Positions 48,469 through 60,459 of a stretch of 64,000 bases of DNA are shown here, one piece after another. Made by a program: the position numbers and the translations under genes. Position 1 is the first letter of the stretch; each line of letters opens with the position of its first letter. Where the stretch lies: assembly GCA_004794785.1 (NCBI GenBank), contig SJOL01003815.1, positions 36,291-100,290 of the forward strand, read 5' to 3'. A model generated the notes under the pieces. That model saw only the letters and a program-made list of their open reading frames with translations, was not told the origin of the DNA and made no database searches. This DNA is from Opisthorchis felineus. Lineage: Eukaryota > Platyhelminthes > Trematoda > Opisthorchiida > Opisthorchiidae.

Positions 48469-48752
48469 GCGAAATACACTCATTTGCATTCCAATTTGGT
48501 TTCGACGGGAGACTCACCTGAATACCCTGAATCTCTCGTTTATGGGTTTCAGCTGGGTTCCCGGTGATTCTCCCGTCAAAATCAAATTGGCATGCAAAAG
48601 AGTGTATTTCGTTAATTTCGTGCAATCTGGGTTCAAGTGGAACATAAGGTTGACGGAAACTAGGTGACTGCGCCTACCTGATAAGCCCTAAGAAGGGCGA
48701 AACTGGTCTTGGGCTGTTGAAGAGTTTTCAACAACCTTATGAATAGTATATC
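48469..48752 (+). repeat. Family A element with long internal palindrome and mutated hammerhead
   Basis: An imperfect palindrome comes first: arm 48470-48518 (from CGAAATACACTC to GACTCACC) is the near reverse complement of 48563-48611 (from GGTGATTCTCCC to GTGTATTTCG). The family segment GGTTGACGGAAAC follows, then the ribozyme: GCCTAC 48672-48677, core CTGATAA 48678-48684, stem II GCCCTAAGAAGGGC 48685-48698, GAAA 48699-48702, and a GTC cleavage triplet ending at 48708. The element ends CAACCTTATGAATAG. The core G to A change (GATGA to GATAA) should inactivate it. The overlapping 133-codon open frame at 48120-48521 ends inside this repeat, so its 3' part is not a gene. Confidence 0.75.
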
Positions 48753-49146
48753 ACGTCTATTCATTTGAAGTTATTATAAGCCAGCCAGGTTCAAATGTCT
48801 TATAATCTTCTTCTAAACACAGAGCGCACGTGCAGTCACAGAATAACAGTTGGGACATCTCTGTGTCGAAATCATGACTTAACAAGAACCGCTAACTAAA
48901 GCTCCCTGTGATTGACCCAGTAACAGGTGTTGAGGTGGCATTATAACACAATCTTTTGCTTACCTTGTGAAAGCAACACTGATATTTAAACCATCTAGTT
49001 CGACCGTTTGGTGTGAGGCAAATTTTCAATGAATGAGGTAACGGAAGAAATATCAAACAAAATAGCTGCAATCACACAGGTCTGTCCGCAAACGCCCTAG
49101 CAGAGCCGTCGTTAAGTGGCAAGTTAGCGGTGCATGTAGAAAATTT

Positions 49147-49225
49147 TGGTTGTTGATCAAATGGCAGCTGATTTGTTCGCCGGGCTTGACAGTTGGCTTG
49201 AAAGGATTTCCGAAATGAGTAAACT
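49147..49225 (-). repeat. Family C repeat fragment
   Basis: The plus strand carries GTTGATCAAATGGCAGCTG, then TTTGTTCGCCGGGCTTG and AGTTGGCTTG. These match the segment at 57213-57270 (GTTGATCTGTTCGCCGAGCTTGG). Similarity fades after about 60 bases, and the hammerhead-like core of the other copy is not recognisable here. Confidence 0.5.
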
Positions 49226-51781
49226 GAAGAATTTTCCACCAATGGTCGCACCTCTCTGGCACATAGAGAATAGTTCTCTGTACCTGCCTGACACTGAAGT
49301 TTTTACTGCTGGTTTAACATAATTCGAAACGAACCACTCCACATTTCACCCTAATTAGCTATGCAACCAACCTTGATGTAGCTCACCAGTAGTCCATCCG
49401 GTACATACACTATTCACTCCATGCTTTTTACTCCAACCTACTTTGCTTGGCAGTCATGGTCCATTAGTATTACACGCCTCTGGATTTATAACTGCTTTCT
49501 GCGTTTTCCTCCGGCCTTATTCCCTCTGGTCTGAACGAGAAAAATGCAGACATCTTGGTCCGGACGCTACTTTGAACAAGATGTCACACAGTGTTAATTA
49601 CCCTGCTCGGAACTCCGCTGAGCTGATGGGGAAAGTAAACCCCTTCTGATATCTTGCCTCTCAGTATAAAAACAGAGTTCTGATGTAACGAGTGACTAGA
49701 TATATGACCTTTACATAGGATTCCTCTTCCCTAAAACTAGGTTCTGGGGCAGGAAAAGTGCTTCCAAGAAAGTTTGACCACTCTCAGACCATTTAGTTGA
49801 CTGACCAAGCTAAGTGGCTCGTAGACAGAGTTATGAAAGTGGCTAATTTCGGATATTGAAACCTAACGAAGCTATGATTATTGCTGTCGTAACAGCCGCG
49901 CATGTAACATCTAGACACTATAGCTGATTTACTGGTTGTTCAGGTACTCGTAATTACCACAGAAATTTCTTAGTCAGGCATCCTGCCTTACACCTAAGTT
50001 TGGTGCACGGCATAAAAAAGCCAAACATCATAAATGTAACTGAAATGCCGCGTGCTTTGTAAAAGTTAAGTATGACATCACTGACATGAACAGGCTGCGT
50101 TGGTGACTAACAGTGTTCCACCTAGTATCACCACATTCCGGATGAAAGCCCAAGAAGGCAGGTAAGTCTAACGCAGATCGATCAGAGGCATGGTACTGTG
50201 TGGTTGTTGCGTGCAGTCAAAAAGACGGGCTAGGCAACTAGGACAGCTGGTGGAATTAGCCAATTTGTTTCAAAATCTTCATACGATTTTCAAACCATAG
50301 GTCTACCATCGCAGTTACCTAGAACCAACTTGTACATAACATTACGCCTACAACTGGAGCGGTTTGAGTTCAGTGTTGAAGCCAAAAGACAAAATGTTAA
50401 TGAATAAACTTTATCAACGAACACCCATTTGATGCCCATCCCCCGTGAGTAGGGTGACCGCAATGAACAAATCATCTACTTACTGAGAACATGTAATGAA
50501 ATATGCGATCATCCCACTCATTCATTCACTAAAAAAGCCATAAATCTTCGACGGCCTCGTTTCCTGGCTCTGGCCGATATTGAGTCCGAAAATGGAATTT
50601 AGTTTACCGGGACACACACTCAACCTTTCAGAGGCTGAACTATGCTTTAGTGCAAAGTGTTTCAGAAGTCTTATTGATCTGATTGCATCGTTGGGCGCCA
50701 AGTCATCCTTACCATATTCGTCTTCGACAACAGAAACATTTCCTTATGCTTAAAATGAGGATGGTTTTCTTACATACGTCCAAACAAGGAGCCACAGAAC
50801 TCTAGGCGGCTTCTGGATGAAACGGCTTTTCTAGAAAATCTGCCTTTGGGAAGACCGTTAACCACTTCTTCATCGGACGGGGCAATCCCGTCCTACCAGT
50901 AAAAATTGAAGCACTGGAAATATCTGACCTAGCTGCAGTGAACTTTAGTTGAATCGCCCACAGTCACCCGTGCCCCAGCTGATCAGTCAAAGCATGCTGA
51001 TTGCTAACGCAGCAGAAAAGGTGTTTTTCCTAGTATAATCTTGTTGAACTTTGTTTACGCGAACGGCATCTACTGACCACGTCCAGTTCGATGCTGCGTG
51101 CATTGGTTACAACCAAGCTAATAAAACAACCAAATGCATTCAGTTCCACAAATTTGCAAATGTTATTTTGCGGGCTGAAAAGTCACGGCCTACTACCCCA
51201 AACCCGCACTACGGTCAACCCACCGTCATTACGGCACCCAAATGCAGAGTAGATGTGATTACCTTAAACGGTACAACACCTATAAAAAGCCAGGCAATTG
51301 TGACCTCCGTTCAATAGTACGGTGTCCTGATTCAGCGTGATTGCATGATGCTGTCCGAATAGTCGACTGATTAAATTCCCCAAGTCAATCGCACCGGTTG
51401 TCTGAAATTTGTGTTCACCTTACCATAAACAACTCAACAGGCAGCACGGATGAAAAATTTGTCCGAACTTTCCCCGCCCGTAACCCACAAGGCGCTCTTC
51501 ATCTTTTCGGTGAGCCGGTTTGGACAGGATTGCACAGAATGTCCTGGTTTATGACAGGCTTTTGGCTTCAAAACCTCTCCAAGACGGTTGCATTTCGTTA
51601 TTTTCTCATCCGTTGGATCAATTCGATGCTCTTGATAACTGGTCAGCATGAGATAGAGAAGTAAATTATAATTGGGACAGTTGGTCGAGAAGTCACCATA
51701 TTGAAATGTCCGGTCAAGTCTGTGAGGCTGCGTTTCTTTTTTAACAGGTCAAGTGAATACCGGGTTGGGTGAGTTTTAAAA

Positions 51782-51812
51782 CAGATGGGGAATCATCAGC
51801 AAAACCCTGTTT
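51782..51812 (-). repeat. Short family B hammerhead remnant
   Basis: The segment GGGGAATCATCAGCAAA is identical to part of the family B core (complement CTGATGATTCCCC), but the GAAAC box and flanks are not recognisable. It lies about 75 bases upstream of the second SINE copy. Given its small size it could be chance. Confidence 0.3.
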
Positions 51813-51884
51813 AACGGACACACGAAGTCACGTTAAGTGTCTGTTCAGAGTCCTTTTTGGTTATTTTGAGTGGCTGTCTTACGA

Positions 51885-52007
51885 CCAACCCGACCTCCGC
51901 CTCTCGACTTCCCTGTCTAGGCTTGGGCAACCTGGCATTATCCCAGCCCTCGTGCTTCCTTCTAGTGGCACAGCAGTTAGGCACCGAAAGGGTGCTAAAC
52001 ATTTTTT
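51885..52007 (+). repeat. tRNA-derived SINE (family D), 5'-truncated copy
   Basis: This copy shares the body of the SINE at 8625-8823: it has ACCCGACCTCCGCCTCTCGA, GGCTTGGGCAACCTGGCA and TCCCAGCCCTCGTGC, then AAAGGGTGCTAAACA. It ends in TTTTTT. The A box and most of the tRNA-like head are missing, as usual for incomplete reverse transcription. The T run at the end is shared by both copies. Confidence 0.75.
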
Positions 52008-53257
52008 CTGATGTTTCTACAGAATTCGCCTGACCTTCCTAACCTACATTCCATTTAAGTATATTAGCCGGCCAGTTACGCTGAGCATATTCATGTCACA
52101 TGTGAAGAGTTGGCTACGACGTCCATCTAAAATAAGCAGGGGAAACAGCAATAAAAATAATTTTGTGGAACTAAACCTCGGGTTCTCGCTTGGACGTTAC
52201 CAGTAACTGATAGGCAAAATAAGCGCAAACTACTTGATGGTACGTCTAAATAACCAGTTTGGATACTTCTCGATAGAAGACTCCGGAAGCTGGTCATGTC
52301 ACGTGCCCTGGCAAATGTGAGGCGCTTGGGTGATCGTACTGATTTGGTTGGGTCACAATGAATGGATCCGTGGCTGAAACACAGACTTAGTCCACACAAA
52401 TCCAGTTGATATTAGGGGAAATCTTTTCAAGTGTTATTGGACAGTATATGCGTTGTGACTGGGTGAACGTATTATAACTAACGATGGTAGAGAATTTCGA
52501 AAGACTTTGTATTTAACCTTTCATTCATGTATCGCTAGATGAGCAAAAATCTTACACACTTGAAGGGTGCGTTCATTATTAGCTCAGCGGTCAATAGGCA
52601 AACCAACCAAGGATGGCTGAGCAGATTATTTTAACCACATTTGCAATATTGCCTGTATAAACTATCTAAAAATATCATCTCCTATTATTAGCATTTCGAG
52701 GCTGTAGACCAACTCACTCCACCACCCACCCATGATAGCTCAGAGGTATTTTGTTGAAGTTTATCACATATCATGTGAATAAGTCATTTTACCGCTCCTT
52801 TTTTCAGGAGCATCATCCGACACTTTGAGAATTCATCAGCATCATCTGAGTGGATCCCAGATAAAATCTTTGCGCTAGGCCACTTGTTTTTCGTAGTCTA
52901 GGTCAGACACTCAACGGCTTTCCCCAGCACAGAATTAGGCATCCATCTTAAGATGAAATAGTCCAATCGTATGGTTGAAAATTCCCCCAGTTACATTTCA
53001 CAGTAAAGTCTTAATAGTACCCACTGTACTTTAAAACTACTGAAATGACACAGATTATTATCGCAGATTTTACTTGGCTCACGGGGTGCGACATAAATCA
53101 GAGTTGGGTTTACGCCTTTCAAAAAAGACCACCATAGACAATTTTTCTAGTCACTAGGGAAGCAAATCAAAATGAGACCGCGTGATTTGGTTTCCGTGAC
53201 TGAAGGTAGTTTGGTTCTATCTCATGTCTAGATGCGAGTTAATCACACCGTTTATCA

Positions 53258-53402
53258 TCCGCTCGTAATCGAAAGGTTAATTGTCCAAGTTGCTACCCGG
53301 GATGTTACTGGCTTGAAATTACCTGTAGTTTCCTGAGATACCGACTGCTGATGATTCCCAACGGGAATGAAACAGTTCTACGGTGCTTCACGGCTTTTCA
53401 GC
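53258..53402 (+). repeat. Family B SINE-like repeat with hammerhead motif, copy 3
   Basis: The tRNA-like part (CGCTCGTAATCGAAAGG, then GTCCAAG, ACCCGGGA and GGCTTGAAATT) aligns with the head of the copy at 1.1 kb. The ribozyme-like segment has CTGATGA at 53348-53354, the stem II arms TTCCC and GGGAA at 53355-53367, an extra T, and GAAAC at 53369-53373. It then reads AGTTCTA, with cleavage predicted between 53380 and 53381. Stem I pairs GACTG-type bases with CGGTG, with one G-U. Stem III is weak, so activity is doubtful. Confidence 0.6.
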
Positions 53403-53409
53403 TTTGGTT

Positions 53410-56400
53410 GGCTTCACACACAGGGCGAAATCTCAATCGGAAATTAGCAGATGTCCTCACCCTACAAGAAATTTCTTGAGTCCTCCAAAAGAAACAAAGA
53501 AAGAAGATAATTGAGGAAGACACACCATAGCGCCATTTCACCACAACTATGCCACATGATCCGGTGTTGCCTGGCATTTCGATTGACATGTTCTTAGGGT
53601 CAACAAGAATATCAAAACTCAAAATAGTTCATCCTATTCAGTGGATTCAAAGATAATGCATTCCAAAGTAAAGCAGAAAATAGAATTTAGTAAGCTGGTT
53701 CTTCGCACAAGGGGCAATCCCAAAGTGTCTTACCATGACACTGACATCGCCGACCTACCAGCTCAGTTAGTAACCCTCGGATCCCCTAGCCACGTTGATG
53801 GGCGGCTGGAATTTTGCGGCGTATCTGAAAAAAAGATGTTGTTTACGGCTCTACGACCAACTTGAGTGAATTGGACGAGCGGGTATCACCATCCTTTTCC
53901 CCTCAAATCCGCCGCAGAATTTGTCGCGCAATAACATGAAATAATTTTGAGTGCCTAAATGTAAGACAACCTGTTTTCCAATTCATTTTCGATTCCGGGC
54001 ATTGACCTACCGCGTGTCATAGTATGAATATAGAACCTTCCTACATAAGTACCTTTAGGAAACGGTGCTTACAGTTACCAGTAGTTAGAATGATCGCGTG
54101 ACGTGTTGTCCTAGCATTGCACGCAAGTTATGTTCAGCTGAAATGTGCGTACGTGGAACTTATGCTATTAATCACCATATCTGGTAAGCCTGTCGCAATT
54201 GAGAACTCGAGTTTTCACAAGCAAGAAACTAAGCGAAAAGTCTAGTTTGATTAACGGTGGGAAGAGTAAAACCTAAAAACGAATAAGTACGCTTGCAAAG
54301 ACGGGAATCTATTTACCGGGATGATGCTTGTATATTTAGGGGTCACTCCCGAGTGAATGTACTTTGGCTCTGAAATTCGGGTGACGCCTACTGAACTCAA
54401 GTCACTTCCGGCAAACAGACATCAACAGGGAAGTTACGTTTACAATTTTATGCCCGAAAATGTTGTCACTGTAGTACTCTTTATCCAGACAGCATGGTAG
54501 ACTATATGCCAAACTATTCTGAAAGTCCACTGGGAAATTCCTTTTTTGCCGAGTCATTTAGCACAGAAATGGCTATTTGTGGCGTCATCCTCATCAAGGC
54601 AGTTAATCTGATCCATCATTTGTGATATTTTGGTAGCTAAGCTATCTTATATCCAAGCATGGGCGAAGCCAGGCACACAAATACCGTTCAAGTGTTATCA
54701 TCGCATTGAAAGCACTTGTTCGTAGCTTTTTTCCAAGCTGGTGAAAACTACTGCAAACAAGCCCCACACGTCTTTACTGAATCGATGGCTAAGTGTATTT
54801 CTGGGTTCAGCAATCGTAGTTGGGTTAGTTGAACACATCTTTGGACAAACACGGGAGGTCGCGTTGTCGCGTGGAGGCTGCATTACTGATGTTGGGTTGC
54901 ATTGTTGATGGTATCAGTGGAGCGTTTCGGAGGAGTTATTAATTTTGCGTCCAAGTCGAATCGGCTGTGCACGTTGACTTCATCCACTGGTTTTTAAAGA
55001 TGCGTTTCCACAAAATAGATCAGATCAAGTTTGGTGCATAAGAATAGGAAAATCTAAAGTTTTAAACAGTCGTTTAAGCCAAACATTGCTGGGTGATCCG
55101 GAAACTGCGTATCCGACTGCACTTAAAAGAGAAGCAGCTCCACTGCAACCTGCATAGGCTGCAAGCAACGACTAGAAGGCGACATATTGAACGGATATTT
55201 AGACGTTACACGCGTGCGTCCATCTGAGTGTACTAAGTTAATTCTCTGAGTTATCACGAACACATTCAAACCGAATAACTTACATGTACCTCCGCTTAAG
55301 CCATATACTGCCTACAGGGGTAGGCAGAGCTCCCCCTAGAGGGGGGGGTGGGGAAAATTCACCGAATAGTGGTAGATGCAACACGAATTTTAAACGTTTT
55401 GTTCCACTCTGAAAAGACACAGATATATCCGTCGAAACAGTGCGGCTTCTCAGCTGCCCTGAAAATATGACGCAGAAAAATTTGCACTGCTGTTGCAGCC
55501 AATAGACCGAATTAAACCTCCCATTTTTGTCGTCCGTCCACAACAGGCGTGCACTTGGAAACCTGAGAAAGTTTGGCTAGCCTATTGATCATTATATCGT
55601 CGAGGATGACCCTCGTGTTTTATGTGGATTGCTGCAACTTTTAACGTCCACCGAAATGGTGGTGCTGCCTGAACGAAATGACTGTCAGATGCAATACAAA
55701 TTGCTACCAGGGAAATTCGAACATTGGCCTATTTGACAGTAGCAAGAACCAGACAGGGTTTGATGTAGGGTTCGAATAGAAAGGTGTTTAAAGTTTGCGG
55801 GTCCACCAAAGTTTTGCAGTTTGCTAAAGTCCTACAGTTTACAAGGCAGTTTGAAAAATGGAGAGCTATTTTGAGGCAGGATGCTTAAGTTAGCTGGACT
55901 CTGCTAATAATTCTCAGGATTACCGCTTTTTCTAATAGGAGTTGAGCTTGAAGAATTTCAGTGAATATAGCAGCCTGGAGAGTTGTGCTGTTGCCCGTGA
56001 TAACAGAATATACTAACATTGGCCCCACAGATTGCCATAACGCTCCAATTAAACGTCGAATGTTATCTATGACCTCATGTTCCTAGGAAACCCAACATAA
56101 GAAAATCTCAAACTAACAGACTTCGACTACGACAAAGTGGAGGAAGATGTGACTGGCCTTATTAGTCCGTTACAAGTCAGCTAGTTCTAGGTACCATTAT
56201 CATAGTTCAATTTGGGATTTGTCCATGACTTGAAGTGAGTGACGAAAGGGTTTTCATCACTCATGCATCTGCACCGACTGGTTTCGTTAAGAGGGGGTTC
56301 CAGCTTCTTAAACAAGTCCGTTTGTTGTAATGGCTAAAGACTTTTCCACCGAGACTATTGATATCTTTTGTTGTGACGATTTTTGCCGAATCCTTTTCGG

Positions 56401-57210
56401 GCTTCCTCACCGCTGCTGCTCAATGATGAGTGGCCGGAAAGTCAGGGGTGAGTGTACTTCAATTACCAGTTCCTGGGTTGACGACGAGCAGCCACATGTG
56501 GAATGAACTGGACGGCTATTAAGGATTATGGACTTTGCGGTCGTCGCATTTGCGCACATTGAACAAAGATTCACATGCTATCTGTTGCAATGCTTATTCC
56601 CAGATGCCTCATAAATTAATTGAATACCGTCCTTTCTTTGCGCAGATGTGTACTTTTGACCCACCGTTCTATCCCTAATTGAACAGTTAACCGTATGCCA
56701 TAGGTACCACTGGTTTTGTCCTGAAGTGACCCAAAAGAAACAGCAATCGTTTCATGTAAGCGCAATACCTCCTGACTTCCCGAACACCCAAGCACCTGCC
56801 CAAATGGATGGGTGAGATTGAAAACTGGAGACCTGATTCGGCGGTAGGGTAGCCTTTCAGACCAAGGGTAAGATTATTTAGGGGATTGATTGGCACATGG
56901 CATAGTCTGGTCTGATTGACTCGTTGCAAGCTACCCCACCCACCCTTGAAGGATGCTGCTGTCCTTTGGGATTGTGGTTATATCCATGAGCCCTGGATGA
57001 CCTGAATGCGTGTGTTTATGGTTGCAATGTGTGCCTGATGTCCGGATGAGTACAACCGCCCAACCCTATATGACATTTGGATAGTTATCTGCCTATCCAC
57101 TCTGGTTCGAGTTGCTGAGTTGCCCGTTTGTTTCCATTACTATCGGATGGTTATTTTAAATGAGTTACTATAGATTTAGTTTTATTTTGTTGCATTATAT
57201 CTTACTTTGG
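53410..57210. other. No recognisable gene
   Basis: Only short open frames, for example 53641-53865 and 56687-56929, without splice support or known motifs. A G-rich run lies at 55340-55352. Confidence 0.45.
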
Positions 57211-57212
57211 TA

Positions 57213-57310
57213 ATTGATCAGTTGGCTGTTGATCTGTTCGCCGAGCTTGGAAATTGGTTTGCGAACGTTTCGTCACCATTCGAGGAGACATCTTCAGTGC
57301 GCTGTTGGGT
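57213..57310 (-). repeat. Family C repeat with hammerhead-like core
   Basis: On the minus strand GCGCA precedes CTGAAGA (57297-57291). A T follows, then GTCTCC with a TCGAAT loop and GGTGAC, then GAAA (57271-57268) and CGTT, followed by CGC. CTGAAGA fits the CUGANGA core, and stem II pairs at five of six positions. The AC/GT stem III is minimal, of the sort described in hammerheads of Penelope-like elements. Stem I is poor (CGC against GCG, with a mismatch next to the core). Known relationship: similar CTGAAGA/GAAAC boxes occur in many animal repeats. Function is uncertain. Confidence 0.45.
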
Positions 57311-58107
57311 GGGACCCACCCAACACACACTCCGGTCTCAGTCCCTGGGGTTTGCACCGGAACAGTAAGTTCAGTTGGATACACCTATGACTGAGCGCCA
57401 GTCGTGTGTTGCAGTGGCCATTGTACGAGTGAAATGATCGGCTTATTTGGAAGTGACAGGCGAGAGGAAAACGGAAACCAGACCACCATGGCCGCATTGT
57501 CATTGATAGAGTTTATGTAAATTTAGAAATTTCAGGCAAAATGCGCAAATAACAATGAGGAATTGAGAGCGACCGATGAATTTATGGCCATTATAAAGAG
57601 TATGAAATTAGGTGTGCCAAAGGATAAAATGTAACCAGTTGCATTGTCGCGTATGCAAGATGATCAGATCACACATCGTGTGCAAGAAAGCTGTCGAAAC
57701 AAACGATTTTTTCCTTGGCACCGATCCGGTTTTATGCAAAAAATCAACAAAAGAGTCTGTTCACTGGTGCTTATGATATTTAATATGTACACAGTATGCG
57801 CTAAATGTGTCAAGCCGCGCCTTCTATCAATCCCAGTGCGATCGCTAAGGAAAACACGACGCTTCAAATTTAGAAATAGTTGTCTGGCCGCATGTTTACT
57901 AGGACAATCTTTAAAGGGACCAAGTAACATGGCGTTTTCACTATAAAGCCTAGCACTGAAATGCCCATGAAGATAGCTCTGTCTGATGGCTTTATTTGAG
58001 AAGGATTGCCTGATGGGAAGATACTGGGTGATCGCTTGTCTTTGAAGAAGAACGCTACAAAATTAAACACTGGCAACTCATGTCAAAGCAAGTGAAATCT
58101 TGACACG

Positions 58108-58205
58108 ATACATCACTACAGGATTGCTGAAACCTTCTCAACAGTCCACCTCTGTGTGGCCGTTCTTGAGACATATCAAGCAGGCGTACTTCCTGGGTTT
58201 CAAAT
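58108..58205 (-). repeat. Family A hammerhead repeat, strongly decayed copy
   Basis: The plus strand aligns end to end with the reverse form of family A: CATCACTACAGGATTGCTGA, ACCTTCTCAACAGTCCACC, GTTCTTGAGACATATCAAG and CAGGCGTACTTCC. The GAAAC and core boxes are mutated. It is recognisable by the order of about four conserved blocks only. Confidence 0.45.
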
Positions 58206-59232
58206 AACCTCAAGTTCTGCGTTTAAATCAAATTTTACCTCAAATTCACAGAAGAAAATATATGAGCAGGGATGGGATACGTGGTTACTTTTTCATGCCG
58301 CGCTATTTTGCGATAGAGTCCAGTTGAAACTCGCTTCAGAAACAGAATAAGGTGAATTAAGCAACCATCGGGTAGGCTAAGCATTAACTGAGGTAGCGTA
58401 GTTGGCATAAGCGAATGAGGTCATCACGTGGGAAGGCAGACATGTTATTGAGGAAACCCATGTGCCGAACCCAGCATTAATAAAACAGAATCTCCGCATG
58501 CAGTGAGTTGGAAGTACTAAAAGTTGCAGATAAACAGTCTTCCTTTACTACCGAAACACGTTCGTCAGGCTTCACAACTATAGAAAATACTCGGCACACT
58601 GCTGAGCGGTAGATCCAGTCGCTCATCAACACTGAATACCACATACCAACCCCGGAAAGTCTAAAAGTCGGGGGCAAAGCGGAGCAGACTCCGGTGATTT
58701 TTCGTTAGAAACGCTGCTTTGCAGAGTTATGCATCGGAAATATTTGGGATGTTTCTCTTTCGGGCAATGTCTGTAAAGCCATAATCTAGGAAGGAGTAAT
58801 CCTAAACGCTGCAATGATGGTGAGTTTTGTGTTTCTTACCAAAAGCTGGTCCTCGTATAGCAGATCATGTAGGAGTTTTCTGAACATTGCGGCGTAATTC
58901 GATTAGTTTATTCCGTATCCTGATCAAATTAGGATTTGAAGATTGAAACCAAGTGGTGTGTTAAGGACCTTAACTTAGAGAGAACAGTCATCTGTTTATT
59001 GGTGTTTTGCTTGCGTGTGTCAGCTTTATAACCTAGGTTAAAGATTTCAGTGAAGAAACGAAATAAATACTGAGCCAAAACGATATGCCGTGTCCAATCA
59101 CTTAATTCCGTGGGTTGTCCGGAACTAGGCAAGAAAAATGGTCACAAGCTCACAAATACGTAGACTTCCCGGGTCTTCTAAATCGCTCTAAAAACAGACA
59201 CAAACGAAAGGAAACTAGCATCTAGAAGAAAC

Positions 59233-59596
59233 AATCTACTCATAAGGTTGCTGCAAGCTCATCCACAGCCTATGATCGGTTTTGCCCTTCATCAGGTAGG
59301 CGCAGTCCCCGAGTTTCCGTAAATCCTACGTTCTACTTTAACCTAAATTCAATGGAATTCGCCAGATGCTCTCATTTACACACTAATTGTGTTTTGAAGG
59401 AAGAATCTAGCTGAATTTCTCGTTTATAATGTTCTCCAACTAAACAGCTCTACAAGACTGTCCCAAGTATTTGACGAACTCTGCCCAGTTTGGATTCAGT
59501 TAAAACATTATGTTGACACAGCCTAACTGATGAATCCCAAGAACGGCGAAGCCGGTTGTGGGATATCGAAGAATTTTGGGCAACCTTAGGAGCCCC
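59233..59596. mobile_element. Family A element with two outward-facing hammerhead copies
   Basis: The left end (CTACTCATAAGGTTGCTG) runs into a reverse-strand ribozyme at about 59306-59264: CTGATGA, a collapsed stem II AGGGC, AAAA and CCGATC. The right end holds a forward ribozyme at 59521-59561: GCCTAA, CTGATGA (59527-59533), ATCCCAAGAACGGC, then GAAG and CCGGTT. It ends GGGCAACCTTAGGAG, the inverse of the left end. An internal body with CTCGTTTATAATG lies between. Both ribozymes carry changes (GAAA to AAAA on the left and to GAAG on the right). The terminal inverted organisation is clear. No target-site duplication is obvious. Confidence 0.65.
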
Positions 59597-60152
59597 CGGA
59601 CAATGTAGAGCAATATTTCGAATATCACCTCTACTGGAACATGAAGCAGCCTTTGGTGACATATTCCGATAATGGACAATACAAACCAGGGTTTTAGTTC
59701 CAATCAGTTGAGCCTAACACTGAAACCAAGTAATTGCTTCACAGTGAGTGCACTTGACGAAACTGGCGTCACGTTTTCTATTCAGTGACCATGAGCACTA
59801 TTTTCACCAATTTGGACGTCCTATGAATTATAGGCCTCTGGGGCATCGTGACAAGCATTAGGTAAATGAAACTAACTGGTAACCGCCGGTTTGGGACTCT
59901 ATCTCTGGACATAATGTAGAAGGTAGGATAGGACGACAGGCTGTCAGCTTCGCTTTGTTCATTCAGCTGCCACCGAATTTTGCGGCACTCGCTAAAATAT
60001 GTCCACATTACTACCTTTCGATCTACGATGATGAAGCACAAGAGTGGCTTTCACTGATGATGAGGTCAAATTTGATAGCTTTAGGCGAGTGTTCATAGCA
60101 GACATATTTGGATAGGTTCCCGGAGTGGTGCATAAAACACCTCCTGTTTTAC

Positions 60153-60449
60153 CTACTCCACTATTCCACCGACATCAACTGTACACCTAACTTCCGGAGG
60201 CGTATCCTTTGGGGCAATACATTCTCGGCTGAAAAATAGCGCTTTATGGGATTTTATAGCTAGCGATATCCTAGTTGTCTGGTCTGAAAAGACACCGCTA
60301 ATTTTGATTACGCTACCACGCTGGGAATACTCACAGTTCACTGTAAGATCGCCATCCAAGTAAAAGCGTGTATTTTCTTTATTCTCACTGAATAAACTTC
60401 CCAAAGTATCCGAATGTGATGGTGACTTCATGCTCTGATCCATAAGCAA
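60153..60449 (-). CDS. Candidate exon, unidentified
   Basis: The minus strand has a 98-codon open frame with LFSENKENTRFYLDGDLTV, GSVIKISGVFSDQ and PPEVRCTVDVGGIVE, ending in TAG followed by GTAAAA. The alternating hydrophobic pattern is compatible with a beta-sandwich domain. No convincing acceptor or poly(A) signal is seen, and I do not recognise the family. Confidence 0.2.
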   Translation of the reverse strand: MLMDQSMKSPSHSDTLGSLFSENKENTRFYLDGDLTVNCEYSQRGSVIKISGVFSDQTTRISLAIKSHKALFFSRECIAPKDTPPEVRCTVDVGGIVE

Positions 60450-60459
60450 CTTACGATGC

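Noticed and set aside
48120..48521. 133-codon open frame on the plus strand
   Set aside because: Its 3' end lies in the palindromic arm of a family A repeat, and the upstream part has no recognisable motif.
56250..56310. CGACTGGTTTCGTTAAGAGG, resembling the reverse of the family A GAAACC box
   Set aside because: No CTGATGA core, stem II or family flanks are found around it.
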